Shown here one piece after another: positions 33,594 through 46,305 of a DNA stretch of 64,000 nt. The DNA is from Muraenolepis orangiensis. Taxonomy: Eukaryota; Chordata; Actinopteri; Gadiformes; Muraenolepididae. Both the position numbers and the translations under genes were made by a program. The stretch's first letter is position 1; every line of letters starts with the position of its first letter. Location of the stretch: assembly GCA_027704905.1 (NCBI GenBank), contig CM051013.1:11712707-11776706 (forward strand). The letters run 5' to 3'. Under the pieces are notes generated by a model. That model was not told where the DNA came from, ran no database searches, and saw only the letters and a list, made by a program, of their open reading frames with translations.

Positions 33594-34138
33594 AGGGTCT
33601 ACAGTCTTTTCAGAGTTACTCTTCAACCCCACCTTGACCATGTTCTTTGCCCTTCCCATGAGATTACTTCATCCACCTGTTCTGTAGTAGGGCAGCCTTT
33701 TTTACGTAGATACACCATCACTTCTATCCTCTTGGACTGTGTATTTGTCTGTGCCATCTCCTCTATACATTGCTGGCTGCTTGACGTCTGCCTTCAACAA
33801 GATATTCAGTCGGGACATGTCAAGTGTGGGGGGTATAGGCTCTAACGCTGGGGGAGTTATGAGGGGTGGAGGACTCATTGTGGAGGTGGGTGTGTTACTG
33901 GCTAATATGCGACAGTGTCACCAATCTGGGTCCCTAGCTGTTCTAGAAGGTCACGTAACTGTCCTAGGGTGTCACTATTAGTAGCAGCGGGAGTAGAGGA
34001 CATAGGCCTCACTACAGGGGTAGCATCATCCACATCTAGATTAAAACGGCCTGGCTGCCTAGCCTGCCCCTGGTCTGGAACACTTGCATACGCAAACTCC
34101 ATACCCCTCCCAATATTGGCAAATGGTGTAAACGCCAT
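33594..34138 (-). pseudogene. Gag-like retroelement fragment, N-terminal half (copy B)
   Basis: The minus strand starts at ATG 34,138 (MAFTPFANIGRGMEFAYASV) and runs 78 codons to a stop. Matching peptides continue in other frames (MYRGDGTDKYTVQE, then YLRKKGCPTTEQVDEV and MGRAKNMVKVGLKSN), so at least two frameshifts are present. The C-terminal half found in copy A is deleted here. Only about 120 bp (33,594-33,711 against 3,914-4,031) is shared. It is an LTR-retroelement gag relic, without visible LTRs or pol. Confidence 0.58.
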
Positions 34139-34975
34139 TTAAATTATAGTTCAGATGCAACCAATGTAATTTATGCAGTTCAGATAATAGAGCTCAATAC
34201 AATAAACTGAAAAGCCAGTGTGAAAGATTAGAATAAAATTCAGATTCAGCAAAAAAAAAACACATGACTTTACTCAATAGTCACAATGGCCCATGGATTT
34301 CTCCTGCCCACGGCACGATCCTCTTACTTGCTTACAGCTTGACCTTGGCGATCGGCAGTGGCTGATCTGATGAATCCGGTTCAGCAGCGTTGGATATAAG
34401 ATAATTAAACATGTTTATTAGCAATTCTGAGCGTTCTAAACCCAGCGCGAGCTATGGTGCAACCCTCCTGCGTGTGAGTATCTTTGAAATGCTTCTGACG
34501 ATTATGAAATACTATTTCATTTCATAATAATTTATTTATTTAATTAATTCTGGCACCTTTGGTATTCCATAGATGTCACACATCACAGTATTAAATCATT
34601 CCACACTACACATGAAGAAAATAGAAAGAATCCACATGAATAAATATGTATTGGATTACATCCAAAACGACACCGTCATTTTCCACATACGTCGCGTGAC
34701 ACTGAAGAAACTGAAACTTATTTTACTGTTGTAATTGTGAGCCGTGAAGAACATGCTTGACAGCTGTGGCATTTAACTCAATCAAAAGTTGAGTCAAAAG
34801 TTTGAGAAACGCGTGTATGACATTGGCCGCTTCTTATCAACTGACGAAGAAGGCGTGGGTTCGTGGCAGGCCCACAGATGGCCATATTAACAACAAGAAA
34901 AATATTCAAGATTAGTTAATTAAAGATAAACTGTCGTTACCGGCCCTACTGTCCTCGCGGACAGGTATCACCATA

Positions 34976-35456
34976 GCTATGGAGCCAAAATTGGGTCAAT
35001 ATTCAAAAATACAAAATGTATAAAAATGTGCTTTTACACACGCATAAAATGACGCGAGAGAAACAGCCCTCTTGCTCGCTTGCGGGAGTGTCAGCCTCGC
35101 GGAGTCTGTTTGCGCATTAAATCTCATCCAACTGATCTTGCTGCTGTCACTCTCGATCTTGGTAGTTCAGGCATTGATCAAGCATGGCAACTCCGGGCTT
35201 CCTGGCAGCTGTCAATCAAAGTCCAGTGGCTCCGCCCCAAAGTGTCAGAAACTTTTCACACGCGCGCAGACAGACTCCGCGAGCGAGAGAGGCTGACACT
35301 CCCGCAAGCGAGCAAGAGCGAGCGCATAGCCGCTCGCGGGGGTTTAATCTGCGCGCCAGTGTTATTTTATGTGCGTGAGTAGAGTGAGTAGCTTGTTTTG
35401 CGCGCTAGAATATTGACCCAATTCTGGCTCCATACAATTCTGGCTCCATACAGTGG
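34976..35456. mobile_element. MITE with long inverted ends (copy B)
   Basis: Left end TATGGAGCCAAAATTGGGTC (34,979) is matched by an inverted right end GACCCAATTCTGGCTCCATA at about 35,416-35,435; a 16-bp right-end segment is repeated. Inside are the GC-rich inverted arms. About 45 bp of the left arm present in copy A is missing here near 35,052. No transposase. Confidence 0.7.
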
Positions 35457-35962
35457 ACTGACAGTTAAATAACCAATCACAGCAGCGCAGCCACGACTGG
35501 CGCATGTGGGTGCTTGACAATCTCCGTGGGTGCTCGAGCCCTGAAGCACCCACGTTATTTACACAAAGAAGCTAAACCGGAGGGTTCATTAACATAACCA
35601 TTACGAAATCAAATAATATAGATTACTTTAGGGCCAACTAGAATAAGATACCGGAACTGATGGAGGGCAAATTAAAACATGACTGACCTGCTTGGAGCAT
35701 CCACGCTAACTTAAGCTGGACTCGGACGTGCGACAGCGAAATACACCCCCGGGTACAAAATAAAGGTATGCTTAAACAAACAAAGGCGGAAACTAATTTA
35801 CATATGAAAAGAATATATAATTTTGGTGAAGTTCACAATAACAGAAAATAAAGATTTTCGAGTATACAAATAGCCAAAATAAAAAAGTCATCCCCCCCAG
35901 ACACATCCCCCCCAATGTATATGGTAAATTCGGCCTATATACGATTGTAGCAGGAACACTGG
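35457..35962. other. Unassigned stretch before the hAT element
   Basis: AT-rich sequence with no recognisable gene, repeat or motif; absent from copy A because of a deletion. Confidence 0.6.
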
Positions 35963-35970
35963 GTTCAGGT

Positions 35971-36981
35971 TAGTGATGTGTCGGTCGCGAACGAGCCGGC
36001 TCAAAGAGCCGGCTCTTTTTAGTGAACGACGGGAGCCGGCTCGCACCCGCGAACGAGCCGTTATTTTTATTTTTTTACGGGTGCTCCGCGTACATGCAGT
36101 GACTGAATGTCACTGTCATGACTGCATGTCATGCTGTGCATCACGTGAGGATAGATAAGGAGGGAGGGGCGGCGTGTGCTCAGTGCTGATAGCTGAACAG
36201 AGGGAGAGGTGACACTTCACACGGGGAAGTGTCAGTTTGCGTCGCGCAAATAAGATGAGTGAAAGTAGGAAAAGAAGCAGCATTTGGCTGCATTTTAACA
36301 ATTGTGCAAACACAAAGGCAGAATGCAGAATTTGCAACATGAAGCTCTCATATAGAGCAGGGTCCACAAACCACCTCCACAGCCACTTGAGAACTGTGCA
36401 TCCAACAGTTCAGTTGGAAGAAAAAAGGCAGGTCAGACTGCCTGCTTCTGCTTCTGTGTGTCTACTCCACCTGTTGCTGCTGCAGCTACAGGATCAACCC
36501 CCCATGCATCAGGTACCCAAACACCAACAGCTACACAGACCTCAATAAGCCAATTTATATACAATGAATGGCAATGGCAAAGGCAATGAATGACCCCAGC
36601 TAGACAGAACATAGTGGATGAAGAATTGGCCAAAATGATTGCAAGTGATTTCCAACCATTTTCCATTGTGGACAAGGGATTCCGAAGCTTCACACAGGCT
36701 CTCAATCCAATGTATGTTCCTCCAAGCAGGAAAACACTCTCAAAAACCCATTCCGAGACTGTATGATAGAGAACGTGCTTCACTGCAGGCCAGGGTTAAG
36801 GAAGCTACTGCAGTTTGCCTTACCACTGATTGCTGGACATCAAGAACCACCACTTTCATGTAAATAAAAGGTATATGTGGTAAAATAGAAGAGCCGTTTG
36901 GGAGCCGAAAGAGCCGGCTCTTCTTGGTGAGCCGAGCCAAATGAGCCGGCTCACTCAAAAGAGCCGGAATTCCCATCACTA
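35971..36981 (+). mobile_element. hAT transposon, internally deleted (1,011 bp)
   Basis: Ends TAGTGATG and CATCACTA form the terminal inverted repeat, flanked by a perfect 8-bp target duplication GTTCAGGT (35,963-35,970 and 36,982-36,989). Subterminal GAGCCGGCTC palindromes repeat at both ends. It encodes a BED finger and a fragment of the transposase N-terminal part. Its 3' part from 36,631 is what begins each further 4.9-kb unit. Confidence 0.92.
36255..36548 (+). pseudogene. BED zinc-finger N-terminus of hAT transposase
   Basis: ATG at 36,255: MSESRKRSSIWLHFNNCANT, then a BED finger (ECRICNMKLSYRAGSTNHLH with the later HLRTVH His pair) and a low-complexity end caused by a frame change. 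A later frame (36,620-36,863) adds ASDFQPFSIVDKGF and CLTTDCWTS, typical of hAT transposase. The catalytic RNase-H-like core and dimerisation region are missing. Confidence 0.72.
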
Positions 36982-38275
36982 GTTCAGGTAACTGTCCCAC
37001 ACTCATCTATAGGCCCTGAACTCACCATCACCTAAAGTAGGTCAACTCCTCCCCCAGAGCCAACCCCTAATTAACTCAGGGGTATTTAAGGCACCTGTGG
37101 CATCATGGCAGCCTTTGTTTCGTTTGCTGTCTGCCTGTTGCCACATGGTCACCTTAAGGGTAGGTAAGTTGTCAGAAACTGGATGTCATGTTTGATCAAC
37201 AGCTTAATATTACTCATGTGCATCTTATATTAGCACTGAACTACATTCATTTGTATTAGCCTACTGTCAGCTTGTATCCTGGTCCACCTGGTGTTCCTTT
37301 GGCCAAATGTGATGCCTGAAGTCCTGTTAACCTGGAGGGATGTGTGTTGTTCCTTAGTACCTTAGTATTAATCATACTGAGTAGTGGTAAGTTTATAATT
37401 ACCTAAGTTAAAAGATTGAAATGTATACTTTTGTATTGTAATCTAATGTACAATGTGTTTCCCTATTAGGTGGCATCAGCTGCTGTTTTGCTATAGTTAG
37501 GTTTTGCGGTCTTATATTTAGGATTTTAGTGTATTTTACTGTTTGCTCGTTTGGACCAACTGGATAATTGTTTCTTCTGCTTTATACTAATTTGTTGTTT
37601 CTTTGCCCCTTGTAGTGGAGTTGGAGCCAGCTAGTGGTGGAGGCTAGGCACAGTCTAATTCCCTTCACGACTTGTAGTGGTAGGAGCACTGGGACACAGT
37701 TTGTAATGAGTTTTGATTTGCAGTGAGTTTTAGTTTACAGTGAGCACCGGTGGTGGGTAAGTGGGACACAGCCCTGTTAGACTGCCTCCCCCTGGCTGGC
37801 ATCTGCCCACTCCCCTTTTCCCCTCATTGATTTTAGTCATTTGTTATATAAAGTGTTTTTATCAAGAATGAACAAATCCATGTGATTGATATAATGAAAT
37901 AAACTGTTAAACTGTTTCCTTATAAATTGAACCACGTCTCTGTCTTGTGTCAGTCACAAACTTGTAGAGCCTTAGTTCTGAGGTGTAAATTAAATATCTC
38001 CTGGGGCGAAACTCCCCAGGTGGCGTTGTCAGGCATTTTGGTATTTGGGTGGCTCTGCCTTTAGAAAACGACCACCCCGCCACACTACACTATGTAGTAT
38101 AATTTCTACTCTGGTGGAATAAAAATCTTTCTCAGAGGTCCGGATACTAAGTTCAATGTCTTTATTGAACAAAGCATCAAATTCATCAAATGCAGCATGA
38201 TGGAGCCTGCCGTGCCAATTCGACTGGCGACGCGCTCCTTTACCAAACATTTTATAGGAAGTAGTATCGCAAACA

Positions 38276-38361
38276 TCAACTACTCCTATTGGTCACAGAA
38301 AACACACATCTACTACTCCTATTGGTCACAGTAAACAAACATCTACTACTCCTATTGGTCT
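38276..38361 (-). promoter_or_regulatory. Triple tandem CCAAT-box repeat, unit 4
   Basis: Three CTACTCCTATTGGTC copies, as in units 2 and 3. Confidence 0.4.
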
Positions 38362-39591
38362 CGAATTACAACCAGCATCCACAACTCACTAGTCATTGTG
38401 CCTTTGTTGTCACGTCACAAGTTTACAAGCAGTTTTTGTCAAGTTATGTATTTACTGCGCCTTCCCCACTTGATAGGGACGCCATCTACCCGAAGTTTCC
38501 AACTGGATTTCACTCAAAAAATGTTTTTCACCAGAGTAATTTCATTCATTTGGGCCAATTTGAGTGCAGGTGAAAAACCTTTTGGGGAAGGAAATGAAAT
38601 CACGGTATTAATAATTAATAGTGAACAATATAATACAATACAACAATTAATAATCAGTAACTAACAAAATACTATACACAACAGCTCATCACCATTCCCC
38701 GCGCACACGCAAAGAGCCAAACAAACGCCCACACACACACGCGCACACACAGGCTCTTTCCCCGCGCCACAAAGCCAGCGCGAGAGCGGCTATAGGCAGC
38801 AGCCGTGGCAAGTCCTCCCGAAAGTCTACCAAGGTACAGCATCTTATCGGCTGCCTTCCGGGTGTTAGAGATGGTTCCAGATCCGCAGTTTGTCAGTTTA
38901 ACAGGCTCCTTTCTCCTTTGTGTTCCGCGGTGTCTGGTCACCTGTTTATTTCTGGGACCTCCTCCTCTGTGACGCCGCCTGCTCTTCAATGCGCGTCGAT
39001 GGGGCAGATTTGAAATTGGCTGCAGCCATGTTTTTCCACAGTATTCCGTTTCTGGTTTGACTTGACAGTTTTAGTTTTATACTTGGGGTATAAAAATACA
39101 CTACAACTACTATGGGCTTCACACTACCCGCGGAATAACCCAGACGAACCCAGAGAAGTTGCGTCGTTCTCAAGCCAAATAGTAAGCTTAACGCTCTGTA
39201 GTTAAAGTCAAATCTGACATGATCGTCAGTATATTCAAGTCATTAGTTTATAAGTTAAGGTTGTATATACAACTATTAACACGTATACATACTGATATTG
39301 CTTTCACTTTTATGTTGGACAAAACAACGAGGCCCAATTTGTTTTCCAACGTCAAAAAACATTCTGACTTCTGTGAATAAATTAAGTCTAGGCCTATTTT
39401 CAACTATATTTGGTCACCAGTTGGGCTGTAACTTTGTCGCAGTTTATAGCCTTTTAAATATGGCGCACTTTTTATACAGGTTTTACTTTTTGCAACCTCT
39501 TACCTCTTTGACAAGGGGTAGTAGGGCGGGCAAAGCAGGTGGGATATGAGGGTGGGGCGGGAAAGGCAGGTGCGACATGAGGGGCGCGAAC

Positions 39592-39635
39592 GTAGCCTGG
39601 CGGGACAGGTAGACAGACCTGTCCCGCCAGGCTAC
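39592..39635. repeat. Perfect palindrome, unit 4
   Basis: Same 19-bp arms and loop. Confidence 0.95.
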
Positions 39636-39814
39636 ACAGGCATGCAGACGAAGAACAGAAGGCAGAGAGAGAATGAATGAATCGCCGGGTCGGGAGCCGG
39701 GTGGTCACGCCAACCACGTAGCCTGCACGCGGACAGAGAGGGAGAGACAGAACTAAAGAACCTTTAGCCTGTTTAGATTTAACATGTTTGACTCGTATTG
39801 TGTCCTTTTGAAAT

Positions 39815-40088
39815 GTGTCTGATTCCTTCACGATGGCTGCACACATGTCATTAAATAAGGCTATTCCATATATTAACTGCTGTATTTTTTTTGTTTTTAT
39901 CTCCCCAGATATTTCGAAATAGTCAGTCAAACAGTCAAACGTAAATGTATTGCCTGATGCCCCAAATCAGAATATATTTGGTGGTGTTTCATGTATTTGG
40001 CCACCATGGCATTGCATCAGCCAATTGTCCACATGATGAGTACAGAGTGGAAGGAGAATGTTTGTAGCATATCCCTCCGAAAGATGGT
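39815..40088 (+). pseudogene. Degenerate TNFRSF14-like exon-1 copy, unit 4
   Basis: Same remnant as in the other units. Confidence 0.72.
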
Positions 40089-41374
40089 CTGACACTTGAC
40101 TGATGGCTTTGTATTGTATTTAATCCATATCCAAAAACCAACGTAAGAGCTGTATACAGAGACACGAAACAACATATATATGTTGTTTCCAACAACATAT
40201 ATAAACAAATATATGTAAGCTTACTCCTCACATTACCTTCAAATTACACACAGCGCTAAGGCTAACGTTAACTTATTTAACAAACAATTAATTAAGGTTA
40301 ACCCCAAAGAGCAGCCTATAACCAAATAAGGGTAATCAGGCAAAGCCAAATGGAAGACAGTGGGAGGTCTTATCCTCCCGATCAAGCTCTTAGCTCCGCC
40401 CATCACCTGCCTGAATCAACAGTAAAACCACCAAGCAAACAAGACACTATTTATATAACAACACTATTTGTAAGTGGATTCGATATTTAAGGTGATCACA
40501 GGTTACTACTGGAGCAACATGTTGTCTTTGGGTTGGCTGGCCGTCTAATTGCACATATCATAGATGCTATAGTTATCCAACCCTACCCCCAAGAGAGGTG
40601 TTTCTTTTTTTATATATGCTTTATTTGAGTTTTCAAACACAAGAAAAACTCATACATAAACCCTCACATGTATGAGGGAGTAAAAGGGAGTAAAATATAC
40701 CATTCTGTGAAATGGGGTGGCATTGGCAAAGATAGTGGTGTAGACAGGTGTTTTTTAAGGTGTTTCTTGGTATGGTCTTTTACTTTTTAAACAAACAAGC
40801 TACTGCAGGTGAAAAGCTATAACATGTGTCCCATCCATCCATCCATCCATCTTCTCCCGCTTATCCGTAATCGGGTCGCGGAGGTAGCAGCTTCAGCAGG
40901 GGACTCCAAACTTCCCTACCATAACATGTGTCCCATGGGTACAAATGTAAACAGTCGTCTCAAGCCAAACCCAAGACACGTGACACATGTGTGAGTCACG
41001 TGTGACGAAAGGACATGTCTTTAAAGAATGGTTACGAATCAGGGACAGTGTTTTACATCAGCTCGTGACTTTTATTTGTATATTTTCGAAGAGATTAATG
41101 TTGCCATTGTTATTTGTGTTGTGTAGGAATTTGATTCAACACAATTAACGCATTTACAAAAGTAGCCAGTCAAGAAGTGAAAACATGTGGGTCGTTTTCA
41201 CGGATTTACGCACATCTCTACACCACACCTGGCTGACTCAAGTGAAGACGATCACACGATCACAACAGCCACGGGAACCAGCTGGAAAAGGGAGAGAATG
41301 AATCACTTGACTGACCACGCCCATTACGTACACACAGGCAGACACGCAAGAGGGAGAGACAGAGAAGCTGGCCG

Positions 41375-41388
41375 CCGCTAGGGGGCAG
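41375..41388 (+). promoter_or_regulatory. CTCF-like motif, unit 4
   Basis: CCGCTAGGGGGCAG. Confidence 0.5.
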
Positions 41389-43194
41389 ACGTGGTCTGCG
41401 TGACAGACCAAGGCCTATACATGTATTTATGTCATACGGAGTCGTTTTGATACCTATTGCAATGTGTCAATTATCTGATTCCTTCAAGATGGCTGCACAC
41501 ATGACGTTAATTTAGGCTATTCAGTTTATTAACGGCTGTATTTATTTGACAAAATGATTGCAAGTGATTTCCAACCATTTTCCATTGTGGACAAGGGATT
41601 CCGAAGCTTCACACAGGCTCTCAATCCAATGTATGTTCCTCCAAGCAGGAAAACACTCTCAAAAACCCATTCCGAGACTGTATGATAGAGAACGTGCTTC
41701 ACTGCAGGCCAGGGTTAAGGAAGCTACTGCAGTTTGCCTTACCACTGATTGCTGGACATCAAGAACCACCACTTTCATGTAAATAAAAGGTATATGTGGT
41801 AAAATAGAAGAGCCGTTTGGGAGCCGAAAGAGCCGGCTCTTCTTGGTGAGCCGAGCCAAATGAGCCGGCTCACTCAAAAGAGCCGGAATTCCCATCACTA
41901 GTTCAGGTAACTGTCCCACACTCATCTATAGGCCCTGAACTCACCATCACCTAAAGTAGGTCAACTCCTCCCCCAGAGCCAACCCCTAATTAACTCAGGG
42001 GTATTTAAGGCACCTGTGGCATCATGGCAGCCTTTGTTTCGTTTGCTGTCTGCCTGTTGCCACATGGTCACCTTAAGGGTAGGTAAGTTGTCAGAAACTG
42101 GATGTCATGTTTGATCAACAGCTTAATATTACTCATGTGCATCTTATATTAGCACTGAACTACATTCATTTGTATTAGCCTACTGTCAGCTTGTATCCTG
42201 GTCCACCTGGTGTTCCTTTGGCCAAATGTGATGCCTGAAGTCCTGTTAACCTGGAGGGATGTGTGTTGTTCCTTAGTACCTTAGTATTAATCATACTGAG
42301 TAGTGGTAAGTTTATAATTACCTAAGTTAAAAGATTGAAATGTATACTTTTGTATTGTAATCTAATGTACAATGTGTTTCCCTATTAGGTGGCATCAGCT
42401 GCTGTTTTGCTATAGTTAGGTTTTGCGGTCTTATATTTAGGATTTTAGTGTATTTTACTGTTTGCTCGTTTGGACCAACTGGATAATTGTTTCTTCTGCT
42501 TTATACTAATTTGTTGTTTCTTTGCCCCTTGTAGTGGAGTTGGAGCCAGCTAGTGGTGGAGGCTAGGCACAGTCTAATTCCCTTCACGACTTGTAGTGGT
42601 AGGAGCACTGGGACACAGTTTGTAATGAGTTTTGATTTGCAGTGAGTTTTAGTTTACAGTGAGCACCGGTGGTGGGTAAGTGGGACACAGCCCTGTTAGA
42701 CTGCCTCCCCCTGGCTGGCATCTGCCCACTCCCCTTTTCCCCTCATTGATTTTAGTCATTTGTTATATAAAGTGTTTTTATCAAGAATGAACAAATCCAT
42801 GTGATTGATATAATGAAATAAACTGTTAAACTGTTTCCTTATAAATTGAACCACGTCTCTGTCTTGTGTCAGTCACAAACTTGTAGAGCCTTAGTTCTGA
42901 GGTGTAAATTAAATATCTCCTGGGGCGAAACTCCCCAGGTGGCGTTGTCAGGCATTTTGGTATTTGGGTGGCTCTGCCTTTAGAAAACGACCACCCCGCC
43001 ACACTACACTATGTAGTATAATTTCTACTCTGGTGGAATAAAAATCTTTCTCAGAGGTCCGGATACTAAGTTCAATGTCTTTATTGAACAAAGCATCAAA
43101 TTCATCAAATGCAGCATGATGGAGCCTGCCGTGCCAATTCGACTGGCGACGCGCTCCTTTACCAAACATTTTATAGGAAGTAGTATCGCAAACA

Positions 43195-43280
43195 TCAACT
43201 ACTCCTATTGGTCACAGAAAACACACATCTACTACTCCTATTGGTCACAGTAAACAAACATCTACTACTCCTATTGGTCT
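43195..43280 (-). promoter_or_regulatory. Triple tandem CCAAT-box repeat, unit 5
   Basis: Same arrangement as in the other units. Confidence 0.4.
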
Positions 43281-44510
43281 CGAATTACAACCAGCATCCA
43301 CAACTCACTAGTCATTGTGCCTTTGTTGTCACGTCACAAGTTTACAAGCAGTTTTTGTCAAGTTATGTATTTACTGCGCCTTCCCCACTTGATAGGGACG
43401 CCATCTACCCGAAGTTTCCAACTGGATTTCACTCAAAAAATGTTTTTCACCAGAGTAATTTCATTCATTTGGGCCAATTTGAGTGCAGGTGAAAAACCTT
43501 TTGGGGAAGGAAATGAAATCACGGTATTAATAATTAATAGTGAACAATATAATACAATACAACAATTAATAATCAGTAACTAACAAAATACTATACACAA
43601 CAGCTCATCACCATTCCCCGCGCACACGCAAAGAGCCAAACAAACGCCCACACACACACGCGCACACACAGGCTCTTTCCCCGCGCCACAAAGCCAGCGC
43701 GAGAGCGGCTATAGGCAGCAGCCGTGGCAAGTCCTCCCGAAAGTCTACCAAGGTACAGCATCTTATCGGCTGCCTTCCGGGTGTTAGAGATGGTTCCAGA
43801 TCCGCAGTTTGTCAGTTTAACAGGCTCCTTTCTCCTTTGTGTTCCGCGGTGTCTGGTCACCTGTTTATTTCTGGGACCTCCTCCTCTGTGACGCCGCCTG
43901 CTCTTCAATGCGCGTCGATGGGGCAGATTTGAAATTGGCTGCAGCCATGTTTTTCCACAGTATTCCGTTTCTGGTTTGACTTGACAGTTTTAGTTTTATA
44001 CTTGGGGTATAAAAATACACTACAACTACTATGGGCTTCACACTACCCGCGGAATAACCCAGACGAACCCAGAGAAGTTGCGTCGTTCTCAAGCCAAATA
44101 GTAAGCTTAACGCTCTGTAGTTAAAGTCAAATCTGACATGATCGTCAGTATATTCAAGTCATTAGTTTATAAGTTAAGGTTGTATATACAACTATTAACA
44201 CGTATACATACTGATATTGCTTTCACTTTTATGTTGGACAAAACAACGAGGCCCAATTTGTTTTCCAACGTCAAAAAACATTCTGACTTCTGTGAATAAA
44301 TTAAGTCTAGGCCTATTTTCAACTATATTTGGTCACCAGTTGGGCTGTAACTTTGTCGCAGTTTATAGCCTTTTAAATATGGCGCACTTTTTATACAGGT
44401 TTTACTTTTTGCAACCTCTTACCTCTTTGACAAGAGGTAGTAGGGCGGGCAAAGCAGGTGGGATATGAGGGTGGGGCGGGAAAGGCAGGTGCGACATGAG
44501 GGGCGCGAAC

Positions 44511-44554
44511 GTAGCCTGGCGGGACAGGTAGACAGACCTGTCCCGCCAGGCTAC
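44511..44554. repeat. Perfect palindrome, unit 5
   Basis: Same 19-bp arms and loop. Confidence 0.95.
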
Positions 44555-44733
44555 ACAGGCATGCAGACGAAGAACAGAAGGCAGAGAGAGAATGAATGAA
44601 TCGCCGGGTCGGGAGCCGGGTGGTCACGCCAACCACGTAGCCTGCACGCGGACAGAGAGGGAGAGACAGAACTAAAGAACCTTTAGCCTGTTTAGATTTA
44701 ACATGTTTGACTCGTATTGTGTCCTTTTGAAAT

Positions 44734-45007
44734 GTGTCTGATTCCTTCACGATGGCTGCACACATGTCATTAAATAAGGCTATTCCATATATTAACTGCT
44801 GTATTTTTTTTGTTTTTATCTCCCCAGATATTTCGAAATAGTCAGTCAAACAGTCAAACGTAAATGTATTGCCTGATGCCCCAAATCAGAATATATTTGG
44901 TGGTGTTTCATGTATTTGGCCACCATGGCATTGCATCAGCCAATTGTCCACATGATGAGTACAGAGTGGAAGGAGAATGTTTGTAGCATATCCCTCCGAA
45001 AGATGGT
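44734..45007 (+). pseudogene. Degenerate TNFRSF14-like exon-1 copy, unit 5
   Basis: Same remnant, about 1.7 kb upstream of the copy B exon 1. Confidence 0.72.
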
Positions 45008-46291
45008 CTGACACTTGACTGATGGCTTTGTATTGTATTTAATCCATATCCAAAAACCAACGTAAGAGCTGTATACAGAGACACGAAACAACATATATAT
45101 GTTGTTTCCAACAACATATATAAACAAATATATGTAAGCTTACTCCTCACATTACCTTCAAATTACACACAGCGCTAAGGCTAACGTTAACTTATTTAAC
45201 AAACAATTAATTAAGGTTAACCCCAAAGAGCAGCCTATAACCAAATAAGGGTAATCAGGCAAAGCCAAATGGAAGACAGTGGGAGGTCTTATCCTCCCGA
45301 TCAAGCTCTTAGCTCCGCCCATCACCTGCCTGAATCAACAGTAAAACCACCAAGCAAACAAGACACTATTTATATAACAACACTATTTGTAAGTGGATTC
45401 GATATTTAAGGTGATCACAGGTTACTACTGGAGCAACATGTTGTCTTTGGGTTGGCTGGCCGTCTAATTGCACATATCATAGATGCTATAGTTATCCAAC
45501 CCTACCCCAAGAGAGGTGTTTCTTTTTTATATATGCTTTATTTGAGTTTTCAAACACAAGAAAAACTCATACATAAACCCTCACATGTATGAGGGAGTAA
45601 AAGGGAGTAAAATATACCATTCTGTGAAATGGGGTGGCATTGGCAAAGATAGTGGTGTAGACAGGTGTTTTTTAAGGTGTTTCTTGGTATGGTCTTTTAC
45701 TTTTTAAACAAACAAGCTACTGCAGGTGAAAAGCTATAACATGTGTCCCATCCATCCATCCATCCATCTTCTCCCGCTTATCCGTAATCGGGTCGCGGAG
45801 GTAGCAGCTTCAGCAGGGGACTCCAAACTTCCCTACCATAACATGTGTCCCATGGGTACAAATGTAAACAGTCGTCTCAAGCCAAACCCAAGACACGTGA
45901 CACATGTGTGAGTCACGTGTGACGAAAGGACATGTCTTTAAAGAATGGTTACGAATCAGGGACAGTGTTTTACATCAGCTCGTGACTTTTATTTGTATAT
46001 TTTCGAAGAGATTAATGTTGCCATTGTTATTTGTGTTGTGTAGGAATTTGATTCAACACAATTAACGCATTTACAAAAGTAGCCAGTCAAGAAGTGAAAA
46101 CATGTGGGTCGTTTTCACGGATTTACGCACATCTCTACACCACACCTGGCTGACTCAAGTGAAGACGATCACACGATCACAACAGCCACGGGAACCAGCT
46201 GGAAAAGGGAGAGAATGAATCACTTGACTGACCACGCCCATTACGTACACACAGGCAGACACGCAAGAGGGAGAGACAGAGAAGCTGGCCG

Positions 46292-46305
46292 CCGCTAGGG
46301 GGCAG
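46292..46305 (+). promoter_or_regulatory. CTCF-like motif, unit 5
   Basis: CCGCTAGGGGGCAG, about 220 bp upstream of the copy B first coding exon. Confidence 0.5.

Larger units (their letters stand above)
36631..41549. repeat. 4.9-kb tandem unit 4 (first full unit of copy B)
   Basis: 4,919 bp from inside the hAT element to GGCTGTATTTATTTGA. Nearly identical to units 3 and 5. No convincing protein gene. There are splice- and poly(A)-like signals (GGTAGGTAAG near 37,160, CCTTGTAG near 37,610, AATAAA near 37,900) that could mark a noncoding transcript or an old LTR. Confidence 0.9.

Noticed and set aside
33915..34142. Plus-strand 75-codon frame
   Set aside because: Antisense to the gag-like relic.
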